From Cryptosporidium bovis (Eukaryota > Apicomplexa > Conoidasida > Eucoccidiorida > Cryptosporidiidae), in assembly GCA_009768925.2 (NCBI GenBank), contig VHIT02000002.1, positions 1 to 64,000 of the forward strand: a stretch of DNA of 64,000 nucleotides, given 5' to 3'. Numbering within the stretch: the stretch's first letter is position 1; every line of letters begins with the position of its first letter. Shown here in pieces: positions 17,920-27,899 of the stretch. The position numbers were made by a program, and so were the translations under genes. The notes below the pieces were generated by a model. That model ran no database searches. It saw only the letters and a program-made list of their open reading frames with translations, and was not told the DNA's origin.

Positions 17920-20900
17920 ATGCATAAAGAAAATCAAAAAGAAAATACTAAATTAATAAACAAAAGCAGTAACTTGTTAAATATCGAGGATATCACTGGA
18001 AAAATGAGGCCAACAACTCCAAATAAAAGAAAAAAGACTGTAGAGGAAAGATATCAAAAAAAAACACAAATAGAACATATATTATTGAGGCCAGATACAT
18101 ATATAGGTAGTACGGAGTATCATGAGCAAAGTTTATGGGTATGGGACGATTATAATAGGAGAATGGTATATAAAACAATAAATTACGTTCCAGGTTTGTA
18201 TAAAATATTTGATGAAATATTAGTGAATGCAGCAGATGTTAAAGCTCGAGAAATATCAAATAAAAATATAGAGCGTTGTACCTGCATAAAAGTGGATATA
18301 AATACAATTAAGAGGGAGATAACAGTTTATAATGATGGTGAAGGAATACCAATAGAAATACATAAAGAACATCAAGTATACGTGCCAGAATTGATATTTG
18401 GTCATTTGTTAACATCAGATAATTATGATGACAATGAAGATCGTGTTACTGGTGGTAGAAATGGATTTGGTGCTAAATTAACAAATATATTTTCAAAGGA
18501 ATTTAATGTTGAGTGTGGTGATTCAAGTACAGAGAGAGTGTTTAAGATGACATGGTTGGATAATATGTCGAAAAAGTCGGATGAGATTTTAAAAGAAAAT
18601 TATAAGGGTAAATCATATGTAAAAATAACATTTAAACCAGATTTAGAAAGATTTGGTGGTATGAAAGAATTTGATGATGATATATTATCGTTATTACATA
18701 AAAGGGTTTATGATATATCTGGAACAACATCTGTCAAGGTTTATTTGAATGGTAATTTAATACCGATTAAAGATTTCAAATCTTACACATTGCTTTATTT
18801 AAGATCAAGAATAAATGGCAATATATTAGAAAGCAACGATAATAACGATAATGATGAAAACAATAATGACAATATTGAAAAAAAAACAAGACCGAGTAGA
18901 AATACTGGTAAAAAGAACAATGTGTATGATTCATTAGATGGATATAATGACAAATATGACGATGAGTATGATGAATTCAATAACAATGATGAGGATGATG
19001 ATTGGGATACAGAGAATTTATCGTCTAAACAGGGAAAAAAGAATCTAAAGAGCAAAAAAAAGAAAACAAATAAGAATAATAATTCAAATTTGTCTTCTTC
19101 ATCAATAGTAGTTTCTGGTGGTTCTAATGACAATAATTCACCATTAATAATATACGAATCTGCAGCACCGAAATGGGAGGTTGTTATAAGTGAATCAGAT
19201 GGGCAGTTTCAGCATGTTTCATTCGTGAATTCTATATGTACAATAAAGGGGGGAACCCATATATCTTACATATTGGATCCACTAATAAATGCAATATTAA
19301 AAAGAGTACAAACAAAGAACAAGGGTGGTATAGATATAAAAAATCATCACGTTAAAAGTCATATATGGATATTTGTTAAATGTTTAATAGTAAATCCGTC
19401 TTTTGATTCACAAACAAAGGAGACATTAACAACAAAAATATCGAAATATGGCTCAACATTTGCGTTGTCTGACAAAACTATAAATAGTGTAATTAAGAGT
19501 TCAATAATAGAAAATGTATTAATGTGGGCTCAGATGAAACAAAATATGGAATTAAAAAGAAAAATGAAATCTGGACAAAAAAATACAGTAACAAGTAGGT
19601 TATTGGGAATACCAAAATTAGAGGATGCCAATGAAGCAGGTGGACCTAATTCAAAAAAATGTACATTAATATTAACAGAGGGTGATTCTGCAAAAACTTC
19701 TTGTTTGGCAGGCTTATCTATAGTAGGAAGAGATTATTTTGGAGTGTTTCCATTGAGAGGTAAACTACTTAATGTAAGAGAAGCATCATTTAAGCAACAA
19801 GTAAACAATTTGGAGATACAAAATATATTAAAGATACTAGGTTTAGGAATAGGGCAAAAATATGAAAATGGCCCTGTTAACTTGAGATATGGTTCGTTAA
19901 TGTTGATGACAGATCAAGATCATGATGGCAGTCATATTAAAGGTTTAATAATAAATTTGATACATTATTACTGGCCAAGCTTGGTACATTATAGGGGTTT
20001 TTTGAAACAATTCGTAACCCCAATAGTTAAAGCTAAAAAAAATAATGTTGAATTATCATTTTTCACCTTGTATGAATATGAATTGTGGAGAAAAAATAAC
20101 GCAGGCAATTTGAGTGGTTGGAAGTTTAAGTATTATAAAGGTCTGGGTACATCAACAGATATTGAATTTAAAGAATACTTTACAAATATTGAGAATCACA
20201 GCATTGAATTTTTTTGGAATAATGAAGATGATGATGAAGCTATAGATATGGCATTTAGTAAAAAAAGAACTGAAGACAGAAAACAATGGATTGAATCATA
20301 TAAAGATGGTAATTACATTGACTATTCAGTGAATAATCAATGCCGTAATCTAAGGTACTACGATTTTATTAATAAAGAGCTTGTGCTGTTTAGTAGATAT
20401 GATACAGTTAGATCCATTCCCAATTTACTAGATGGACTTAAACCCGGTCAAAGAAAAGTTTTGTTTGCTGCATTTAAGAAAAAGTTAAATAATGAACTTA
20501 AAGTTGCTCAATTTGCAGGCTATGTTGCAGAACATAGTGCTTATCATCACGGTGAATCTTCATTGCAGAGTACCATTGTTAATATGGCACAAAATTTTGT
20601 TGGAAGTAATAATTTAAATTTATTACAGCCATGTGGCCAATTTGGTAGTAGAAAAGAAGGTGGTAAAGATGCAAGCGCTGCTCGTTATATATTTACAAAG
20701 TTATCGAAATGGACAAGATATATATTCCCAGAAGCAGATGATCCGTTATTAAATTATCTATATGATGATGGTCAACAAATTGAGCCTTTATATTACGTTC
20801 CAATTATACCAATGATATTAGTTAATGGTACAGATGGAATAGGTACCGGTTGGAGTAGTTCTGTTCCAAATTATAATCCAAAGGATATAATAATGAATTT

Positions 20901-23037
20901 AAAGAGGGTATTGAGAGGTGAAATCATGGTTCCAATGACTCCATGGTACAAGTCATTTAAAGGTAAAGTTGTGCCTATTAAACAGAAAAATAGCAAAAAA
21001 AACTCTTCAAATATTAATAATAGGAAAAATAACGTTAACGTCAGTAAAAGTAATGTAGATAATTCTCAGTTTTCTGATATAGATATGGAAGATGAAAATA
21101 CACAAAACAATAATGGTAATAACAGTGTTGAAAATTCAAATTTGGAACTAGGTGCAAATTATGAAACATACGGTAATTGGTATAAAAAAGATGAAGAAAC
21201 ACTTGTTATTACGGAATTGCCCGTTAGAAAATGGACACAAGATTATAAAGAATGGTTAGAATCCACGTTAATTCCGCCTCCAAATACGGATGCAGATGAT
21301 ATAGACAATTATTGGGTAATAGATTACAGAGACAACTCGTCACATGAAAGTGTTAACATAAAGTTAAGGTTAAAACCAGAAAAATTACTACAAGTTGAGA
21401 ATGAGGGTATAGAAAAGGTACTTAAATTGAAGTCAACTTTATCAACGAGTAATATGACTTTATTTGATCATAATAGTCGTATTGTCCGTTACGAGACTGA
21501 ATTAGATATATTAAAAGAATTTATTCCAATTAGGCTGGAGATGTATAACAAAAGGAAAAAATATTTGCTTTCCAAGTTGAATTATGATAAATATATATTA
21601 GAACAAAAAATATTGTTTTTAAAATTAGTTATAGGCGATAAAATTAAATTGAGTAATAAAAATAAAGAAAGTCTAGTGTTGGAACTAAAAAGGAATAATG
21701 TTAAATCGATTAATGAAATTAAAAGTGTAACAAAGTGGGATGATTTAAAAAAAAATGAGGATTATGAATCAAATTACAATGAATACTCTGACTCAGAAGG
21801 TATGATGACATACATTAAGGGTGAAGACGATGAAATTAAACTTTATGACTATTTGCTTTCGATGCCACTTTGGAATTTAACCATTGAAAAAATGGAAATG
21901 TTGGAAAATGAATTGGAGAGGAAAACAAGTGAGTATAACAAATTAATGAGTACTAGTATTGAGGAAATATGGAACAATGAATTAGATGAATTGTTGAATG
22001 TTATTGAGGAAGAAGAGACTAGAGAAGAGATAGTTGAGGCCGAGCACAAAAGTTTGTTGGAAAAAAGGCGTTTATCTGTTGATTGGAATGTAAATAATAA
22101 TAAAAAGAATAATACTAGAAGGAAAAACAATAGACAATCTGACACTAGTAGCAGTATTACAAGTAGAAAATTACAACAAAATAACAAAAAAATAACAAAA
22201 CAAGACAGAAAAAAGAACAAAAAATCATCTTCTGAGAGCGAGTTGGAGGATGATGCTGAATTAGACGATATTTATGACTACGGAGAGGATGACTACGATT
22301 GTATTGAATCTGAAGATGTGGAATCAAATTACGAAGACTATAACGAGTCCATTAAATTAAATAATGCAAAAAACAAGAAAAGTAGGCCTGAAAGTAGTTC
22401 TAGAAAAGCAACTCATTGCGATTCTAACGCCAGTAAATCTAAACCAAAAACACTTACATCACTAAAAAAACAAATGGAACAGAAATCAAGGCTGAAGAAG
22501 GTAAGAAATAATTCGCAAGAAAATGAAACGAATTTGAGTAGTGGCTTTGGTGATAATAATAATAAAATCAACAGCGAAAGCGATCAGAACAAAATAATTA
22601 AGCCGTTAGAATCGACATCATTGTTACAGAGATTACAACAAAGAGCTGATTTGGTTAATTATTTAAATAAAACAACAAAAGCGAGCTCTTATTTAACACA
22701 GGAAAAATCCAGTTCTCTTATTCAAACAAAAATCCCCGACATATTTAAAAGCAAGGAAAGCAACAATATAGCTAACAATAATAGTACCGTTGCCAATATA
22801 AATGAAAACTGCAGCTCATCTTCATCAAAAGTATCTCTTTTCAACGGCTCTAATGGTGTTGAAAAAACAAACACTACAAGAATCAGTAGAAGGAAAAGAC
22901 CCTTAATTTTAAGTGACGATGATGGCGAGGATGACGATAATGAAAACGATGAAATTGAGGACGAGTTCCAAGAATCAGAAAATAGCGTTTCAAGTGACTC
23001 TGTAAACGAAAGCGACTTTAGCGAGTATTCTGACTAA
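17920..23037 (+). CDS. TOP2: DNA topoisomerase II (eukaryotic type IIA)
   Basis: A 1,705-residue protein in one exon. The GHKL ATPase has DEILVNAADVKAR and the GGRNGFGAKLTNIFS loop (near 178-192). The transducer ends after KGGTHISYI. The TOPRIM domain has LTEGDSAKT (Glu587) and the metal aspartates of DQDHD (665-669). The breakage-reunion domain has the catalytic Tyr at about 923 in SAARYIFTK. The C-terminal 300 residues are Ser/Asn/Lys-rich and acidic and end in a charged tail. An acidic Asn/Ser-rich insertion of roughly 110 residues (about 300-410) interrupts the region between the ATPase and transducer blocks and is not in the human enzyme. A second low-complexity insert lies near 1025-1080. 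It passes one duplex through another using ATP and is needed for chromosome segregation. I chose the first Met; residues 1-40 are non-conserved. Confidence 0.98.
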   Translation: MHKENQKENTKLINKSSNLLNIEDITGKMRPTTPNKRKKTVEERYQKKTQIEHILLRPDTYIGSTEYHEQSLWVWDDYNRRMVYKTINYVPGLYKIFDEILVNAADVKAREISNKNIERCTCIKVDINTIKREITVYNDGEGIPIEIHKEHQVYVPELIFGHLLTSDNYDDNEDRVTGGRNGFGAKLTNIFSKEFNVECGDSSTERVFKMTWLDNMSKKSDEILKENYKGKSYVKITFKPDLERFGGMKEFDDDILSLLHKRVYDISGTTSVKVYLNGNLIPIKDFKSYTLLYLRSRINGNILESNDNNDNDENNNDNIEKKTRPSRNTGKKNNVYDSLDGYNDKYDDEYDEFNNNDEDDDWDTENLSSKQGKKNLKSKKKKTNKNNNSNLSSSSIVVSGGSNDNNSPLIIYESAAPKWEVVISESDGQFQHVSFVNSICTIKGGTHISYILDPLINAILKRVQTKNKGGIDIKNHHVKSHIWIFVKCLIVNPSFDSQTKETLTTKISKYGSTFALSDKTINSVIKSSIIENVLMWAQMKQNMELKRKMKSGQKNTVTSRLLGIPKLEDANEAGGPNSKKCTLILTEGDSAKTSCLAGLSIVGRDYFGVFPLRGKLLNVREASFKQQVNNLEIQNILKILGLGIGQKYENGPVNLRYGSLMLMTDQDHDGSHIKGLIINLIHYYWPSLVHYRGFLKQFVTPIVKAKKNNVELSFFTLYEYELWRKNNAGNLSGWKFKYYKGLGTSTDIEFKEYFTNIENHSIEFFWNNEDDDEAIDMAFSKKRTEDRKQWIESYKDGNYIDYSVNNQCRNLRYYDFINKELVLFSRYDTVRSIPNLLDGLKPGQRKVLFAAFKKKLNNELKVAQFAGYVAEHSAYHHGESSLQSTIVNMAQNFVGSNNLNLLQPCGQFGSRKEGGKDASAARYIFTKLSKWTRYIFPEADDPLLNYLYDDGQQIEPLYYVPIIPMILVNGTDGIGTGWSSSVPNYNPKDIIMNLKRVLRGEIMVPMTPWYKSFKGKVVPIKQKNSKKNSSNINNRKNNVNVSKSNVDNSQFSDIDMEDENTQNNNGNNSVENSNLELGANYETYGNWYKKDEETLVITELPVRKWTQDYKEWLESTLIPPPNTDADDIDNYWVIDYRDNSSHESVNIKLRLKPEKLLQVENEGIEKVLKLKSTLSTSNMTLFDHNSRIVRYETELDILKEFIPIRLEMYNKRKKYLLSKLNYDKYILEQKILFLKLVIGDKIKLSNKNKESLVLELKRNNVKSINEIKSVTKWDDLKKNEDYESNYNEYSDSEGMMTYIKGEDDEIKLYDYLLSMPLWNLTIEKMEMLENELERKTSEYNKLMSTSIEEIWNNELDELLNVIEEEETREEIVEAEHKSLLEKRRLSVDWNVNNNKKNNTRRKNNRQSDTSSSITSRKLQQNNKKITKQDRKKNKKSSSESELEDDAELDDIYDYGEDDYDCIESEDVESNYEDYNESIKLNNAKNKKSRPESSSRKATHCDSNASKSKPKTLTSLKKQMEQKSRLKKVRNNSQENETNLSSGFGDNNNKINSESDQNKIIKPLESTSLLQRLQQRADLVNYLNKTTKASSYLTQEKSSSLIQTKIPDIFKSKESNNIANNNSTVANINENCSSSSSKVSLFNGSNGVEKTNTTRISRRKRPLILSDDDGEDDDNENDEIEDEFQESENSVSSDSVNESDFSEYSD

Positions 23038-23655
23038 ACTACGTAAACAAGTAAAATCGTTTTGGGTGTTCTTTCCTTATTTAACTTATTAGTTCCTAGT
23101 TGTGTACATCCAAACCAAGACAAGAATGGGCGTTGAACAGAAATAATGAAAAACAAAACTAATTGCTTGATTTCATTCACGTAGTTGAAAACATGCTTGA
23201 TTAATAAATGTAGTAACCTAATTTTCGCTTTTTTTCAAAACCTTTCTTTGTCCTTATTTATCAATGTGAAAAGACATAACCGGCGCGTCTAATGCTGAAG
23301 TGTATACAAATATCAGTGTTGAAATAACAGAAAGAGTGGGAGAAAGGGATAGAAAACAATATAGTTGTTGAATACAGCCTAAGAAGGAGTTCATACAGTA
23401 GTTTGTAGAAGCATACTGCTTTTTGATATTTTAAGATAGTGTACTGCAAAGAACAAAGGGTCATTAGTTTAGAGGACGGGTGAAACAAACAATTTTCTGA
23501 GAAAAACATTCGTGGGGAGGATTAAAGAACATAATAGATCTGTGCCACTTTATGCCCTGATTTTGTGTATAGGGTGTAAGGTTTGACAAGTTAGGTACGA
23601 AGGCAACCTGCCAGCACATTATACGAATTAGGCCTTGAAATTAATAACATTCAAG
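23038..23655. other. Intergenic, TOP2 downstream / zinc-finger gene upstream
   Basis: 618 bp between plus-strand genes. A CCGGCGCG GC box lies at 23280-23287. A minus-strand 82-codon frame inside it shows no protein-like features. Confidence 0.6.
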
Positions 23656-23889
23656 ATGTCCAGAGGTAATCAAAGGGATATAGACAGGCAGAGAGCCCAA
23701 AAGCGTCAAGATAGGACGGCACCAAAAACGGGAAAGTCAACGATTGAACAGAAGGACAAAATACTAAGCATTGTGTGTAATATATGTAAACAATCATTTA
23801 TGTGCACAGCAAATAAACAGACATTGGAAGTTCACGTGGAAACGAGACATCCAAAACTTGATTATTCGCAGTGCTTTCCAAACAACTAA
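23656..23889 (+). CDS. Small ZNF706-like (4F5/SERF-type) zinc-finger protein
   Basis: A 77-residue protein starting MSRGNQRDIDRQRAQKRQ, the basic 4F5-like N-terminus shared by SERF and ZNF706. This is followed by one zinc finger: CNIC, then HVETRH about 20 residues on, then HPK, as in ZNF706 (CTVC...HFESKHPK). The reading frame opens seven codons earlier (23635), but I start at the Met matching the family. Family members are small nuclear/cytosolic nucleic-acid or amyloid-modifying proteins of poorly known function. The stop is 54 bp from the stop of the convergent YIPF5 gene. Confidence 0.85.
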   Translation: MSRGNQRDIDRQRAQKRQDRTAPKTGKSTIEQKDKILSIVCNICKQSFMCTANKQTLEVHVETRHPKLDYSQCFPNN

Positions 23890-23943
23890 GTAGCGTGGAT
23901 ATATAAATTTTAATATATAATGTGTATATATGAATTATAGAAA

Positions 23944-24996
23944 TTAAAATATGGTAACGATAGTAAAACAGGCGTATAAAAGAGCAATGGGATAGGCAAT
24001 TAAATACCTTTGGTGTTTCAGAGAAACTGTGTATTCGAAAAATCTGGAGGCAGTAATTGTACTCCACATATTGAAAAATATCGCCATGAGAATGCCAATC
24101 TTGGTTCTGAGTGAGAATATAACGGATATGCCTGCAAGAATGACTATAGGAAGTAGTGAATATCCGAGAATTGACATAGTAGTATAAAGGTCAATGCCTT
24201 GGTTGTTGCTCATAATGTTTAAAAGAATATAAGTGCCAATGCAACTAAGTATTCCAATTCCATATATATACCCGAAGTGTATTTTTCCAGCAAGTAGTAG
24301 AAAAAAGCCTAGACAACCAATGAGTAGAATAGGTCCGGCCATATCCCACTCTACTTCTTTTCCCTCCCCAATACTTTTAAACAACACAACACATTTCATG
24401 TACTTTAATATATTTAATGGATCTATTCCAAGTTCCTCCAGAAGGGGAGGTTCGTTCAATATATCATCGTAGCAATCATCATTTGAAGGTTGTGCATTTG
24501 TATTGGATGTACCGTTACCCGACCAAATTAACTTAGGGTTTAGTAGCTTTATAAACGATATTATTCCACCAACTGAATTCAAATTGACATTATTTATAGG
24601 TGATTGCGACAAGGAGGGTACTTGCATCTTCTCCGACTCCATTAGTACACTGTTTTCATTTAATATATTGTTTCCAGGCATTGTGGATGGAATAGTTGGT
24701 CCTGGAAAAAAGTCATTGTAGCTGCTTGTTTCACTGTTTATATTAAAAGGCGACTTTCTAGGTACATTGCCATTTAAACCTTGAGTGTTGTTATTGTTGA
24801 CATTTTTCTGATAATAATACATTTGATTATTGCTGTAGTGACTGTTATTTAGTGGATCTGGCTTTGTAGAGTCGTAGCTGTTCATAAACTCAACTTCACC
24901 ACCATCCTGTTTTAGTTTGTTCATTGTATAAAATTGAAGTGAGTTCGTGTTCAACCCATTATTGTAATTGTTATTGTAGTTATTGTTATAACTCAT
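23944..24996 (-). CDS. YIPF5: YIPF5/Yip1 family Golgi membrane protein
   Basis: About 350 residues. The N-terminal 190 are Asn/Tyr/Ser-rich, cytosolic and variable. The family signature follows: EPPLLEELGIDPLNILKYMK, DMAGPILLIGCLGFFLLLAGKIHFGYIYGI and LGYSLLPIVILAG, ending with AYPIALLYACFTIVTIF. Five membrane segments are visible. These match human YIPF5 block by block. Yip1-type proteins bind Rab GTPases and act in ER-Golgi transport and COPII vesicle formation. The frame starts seven codons upstream (25017); MSYNNNYNN at 24996 is the more family-like start. Confidence 0.94.
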   Translation of the reverse strand: MSYNNNYNNNYNNGLNTNSLQFYTMNKLKQDGGEVEFMNSYDSTKPDPLNNSHYSNNQMYYYQKNVNNNNTQGLNGNVPRKSPFNINSETSSYNDFFPGPTIPSTMPGNNILNENSVLMESEKMQVPSLSQSPINNVNLNSVGGIISFIKLLNPKLIWSGNGTSNTNAQPSNDDCYDDILNEPPLLEELGIDPLNILKYMKCVVLFKSIGEGKEVEWDMAGPILLIGCLGFFLLLAGKIHFGYIYGIGILSCIGTYILLNIMSNNQGIDLYTTMSILGYSLLPIVILAGISVIFSLRTKIGILMAIFFNMWSTITASRFFEYTVSLKHQRYLIAYPIALLYACFTIVTIF

Positions 24997-25017
24997 ATTG
25001 GGCACTAAACACCACAA

Positions 25018-25758
25018 AAGTGTACTGGTTGGACTTTAAATACTGAATTTGTGAATCAAACAGGAAAAAATAATTTTTTTCAAATTTAATTGGTCTTTAG
25101 GAGTTTAATTTAAACCTCTCAATAAATTTGTATCTTTAGTTTTAAAATCCAATGTCCAGTAACAAGTTTGTGATATCTCAGAAAACGCAAAAAGCAGGAC
25201 AAATTCTTTGATTACAAGTAAAATAATCCTATTAAACACTTTTATTTTAATTTTATTTTACATTCTTTTCCACAAACTTTTTTTTAACCGGTTAATATAC
25301 TTAATAAAGATCGCAATTAATTATTTGGGGGAAAATAATATTTTATTTCCCAATTAGAGGTGGGGAATGGTCCATAATGTTAGGAGCGTACTTTTTAGTC
25401 ATATTTTGTTAAAAATTGCTAGTTTAAGTACTTTTAATTTCTAATTACCCACTTAAAAGCCCATAAATACTTAAATTTTATTTTGAATGGATACAAATTT
25501 CTAAACTCGGTTCAGAGTTATGCACAACAGGAAGGAGAAAACATTCTGAAGAGGGATTGACGTAGAGAATTAATAGTGTAAATACGACCTATGCCAATTT
25601 AGTGGTTAAAATTTGTTTTGTACCTTATCTACCTACTTATTTACGAATAAAGCTGAATACTTAATGTCTCCTGTTATTAAAGGCTGCAAACCCCCACGAA
25701 TAGTGCATCTACATGCATTCCATACATTAATCATTGCCTTTGAGAATTCAGATGACAA
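25018..25758. other. Intergenic, YIPF5 upstream region
   Basis: 741 bp of AT-rich DNA between two minus-strand genes. Unlike most upstream regions here it has no GGCGCC or GGCGG box. A single ATGCAT occurs near 25709-25714. Nothing else is supported. Confidence 0.6.
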
Positions 25759-27483
25759 TTAAATTTCATCGTAGCACTCAATTTCGGAATTATCGTTGAT
25801 ATAGATGTACTTCTTGTCAGAGTTGCATACATCCGAAAATCTTTGGAGATTTTCTCCAAAGTATGTGAGTAGTGGGGATATTTCAAGATATACCGGTGAG
25901 AATCCGCTATTATTGTATACCTTGCTGTTTTTAGATGTGTATCTTTGAATGAATGATTTATTTAGATCTGAAATGGCATTTTGACAGTTTTGTGGAGTAT
26001 CATCACCGTGGTTCGACTTTACAGGTGAGAATTCGTTTCTTTCAACATTTATGCAGTGTATCGGAACAGTAACGAACTCAAAAGAATCGAATATAAACAT
26101 CTCCAGTTTGATTCCATTGTTATCTAGAGGGTCAACTATACTAGAATTACTAATATCGTAGTGTTTTATTTGTTTGATTGCAATATGATAGTCAAGTTTG
26201 TCCCCTTTAGATATATATTTCATGTATTCTAAACTAAAGAGATGTACTCCGATACTTCCATATACAAATTCGCTACAATTGTCTAAACCACTTATTTCTG
26301 AGTACTCAATTATTTGAGGTACACATGAGTTGTCGTTTTTGTTATATTTTTCTACAATAGTACCTATCTTTTCGTAACTGTCTTTTTTTAAAACAGTTTT
26401 TGTAGATATTTGCAGGTTAAATAGATCAGTGTAACCAATGAAAAATGGATCACATATTTTGCAAAGTGGGTTGTCTATGCAATGTATAAAAACATATTTT
26501 ATTCCTTTTTTTTCCATGTCGTCTATTATTCCCTTGTTCAACATTGAATTAAATACTCCCCCGTTTCCGTTTGGTGACTTTAGTAATTTGTATTTGCTTT
26601 CCAAAAAAAAGTTTTTGCTGTGTATACTTATACTCGGAATTGAATCCTGTTTAAAAAAGATAACATTTTCTTCTTTAAGTCCAAAGTAATTGTTCTCTCT
26701 AAAGTAATCCTTGATCTTCTTGTCATTGCTTATTGAAGTCATTATATACAACGGTATTGTACATTCAATATTTATTAACTTAGATAAACTTCTGAGCCTG
26801 TAACAAAATATTTTAAAAAAGCTGTCATTACTTATCTTTCCGATGGGATAGGTTCCTTTCGGTCCATTGTAACCCAGTCTAGACCCGTCTCCACCTGAAA
26901 GCATTACCACCGCTACTTTCCCTTGGCTTATTAAGCTCAGTCCGTGTTCATGCATCGCACTCCTAGTACTTTCCGGAATAGATTTTAATTCTGAAACATA
27001 AATCTTGCCTTCTCCCACTTTCATATCTTTGCTCATTTCATTTACTATTTTATTTATGTCTAGATTGCAATCTCTTTCGACACAATTCTCATTCTCGTGG
27101 AAAATGCCATTATATTTACTCGTTTTTCTGTAGCACAACTTCCAGTCTAGAATCTTTGGCGTTCTGTACTCAATATTCTCAGATATTTCATTTTTTGCAG
27201 CGAAAATACCGTTGGGAGTATTTTCGGCGATAATGTCCAACACCACCTTACACTTTTTTACAAACTTATCGTCCTCTAATGCAGTACTTAAATCATTCAG
27301 TAGATCATCTAAGCTGTTGTCAACACAACAACAAATTGGTTCATCGGGCCCGTCGTTTTTTAATTCAACTCCCACGTTGTGCTTCCCCTCTTGCCACAGT
27401 CTTTCAATGTAATCTATTAATTCGTTCATTTTATGTCTACTTAGACTTTCTACTACTTTGTTAAGGCTCCCATCATGTGTCAT
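25759..27483 (-). CDS. UAP1: UDP-N-acetylglucosamine pyrophosphorylase
   Basis: A 574-residue cytosolic enzyme making UDP-GlcNAc from UTP and GlcNAc-1-phosphate, the donor for N-glycans, GPI anchors and mucin-type glycans. The nucleotide-binding motif is LSGGDGSRLGYNGPKG at 195-210. Other family blocks are NGNGGVFNSMLNKGIIDDMEKKG, YVFIHCIDNPLCKICDPFFIGY (human: CVDNILVKVADPRFIGF), YSEISG and NVERNEFSPVKS. Ser replaces Thr in the GTRLG signature, a mild change. About 100 N-terminal residues are non-conserved, with an odd CCCVD run. Single exon. It shares a divergent promoter region with CSTF1. Confidence 0.93.
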   Translation of the reverse strand: MTHDGSLNKVVESLSRHKMNELIDYIERLWQEGKHNVGVELKNDGPDEPICCCVDNSLDDLLNDLSTALEDDKFVKKCKVVLDIIAENTPNGIFAAKNEISENIEYRTPKILDWKLCYRKTSKYNGIFHENENCVERDCNLDINKIVNEMSKDMKVGEGKIYVSELKSIPESTRSAMHEHGLSLISQGKVAVVMLSGGDGSRLGYNGPKGTYPIGKISNDSFFKIFCYRLRSLSKLINIECTIPLYIMTSISNDKKIKDYFRENNYFGLKEENVIFFKQDSIPSISIHSKNFFLESKYKLLKSPNGNGGVFNSMLNKGIIDDMEKKGIKYVFIHCIDNPLCKICDPFFIGYTDLFNLQISTKTVLKKDSYEKIGTIVEKYNKNDNSCVPQIIEYSEISGLDNCSEFVYGSIGVHLFSLEYMKYISKGDKLDYHIAIKQIKHYDISNSSIVDPLDNNGIKLEMFIFDSFEFVTVPIHCINVERNEFSPVKSNHGDDTPQNCQNAISDLNKSFIQRYTSKNSKVYNNSGFSPVYLEISPLLTYFGENLQRFSDVCNSDKKYIYINDNSEIECYDEI

Positions 27484-27899
27484 CCTCTAAAGTCTGCTCG
27501 ATTAAAACAAGTCTGTTAATAATGAACTTCGTTTACTCTTTGAATTCCTACTTTATTTTCTTCCCATTTGCCATAAGCTACCTTGGAATGAAATATTAAG
27601 ATCTCTTTGCCGCCAGCGGCAGTGACGGTACCTATTCATATTTAACGAAAAGGGTGAAAGTAGAAGAAAAATTGACAAGGTAAAATTAATTACGAGTTGA
27701 ATTAAAAAACAAAAGTATGGACTGATAATACAAGACAAGTTATTTAATAAATTTTTGCTTGGAGCAGGCTTCATCATAAACGTTTGCAAGACTCATTTTA
27801 CGTAAGATATAAAGGTTCGTTTATTGTGGGAGGTTAAATTGCGACGGGGAATAGCGATAAGCAATTTGTGAAACATCGCACTGGTCAAAGGGAGAAAAG
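27484..27899. other. Divergent promoter region, UAP1 / CSTF1
   Basis: 416 bp between divergent starts, with the GC element TTTGCCGCCAGCGGCAG at 27606-27622. A 78-codon minus-strand frame here has no protein-like features. Confidence 0.65.
27606..27622. promoter_or_regulatory. E2F-like element with inverted GCCGC/GCGGC halves
   Basis: TTTGCCGCCAGCGGCAG combines an E2F-like TTTGCCGCC with a partly palindromic partner. It is about 125 bp from UAP1 and 280 bp from CSTF1. Confidence 0.5.

Noticed and set aside
23261-23509. Minus-strand 82-codon ORF between TOP2 and the zinc-finger gene
   Set aside because: No recognisable domain, biased composition and no splice context; better explained as chance in AT-rich DNA.
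27553-27789. Minus-strand 78-codon ORF between UAP1 and CSTF1
   Set aside because: It lies in a divergent promoter region, includes the GC box and has no protein-like features.
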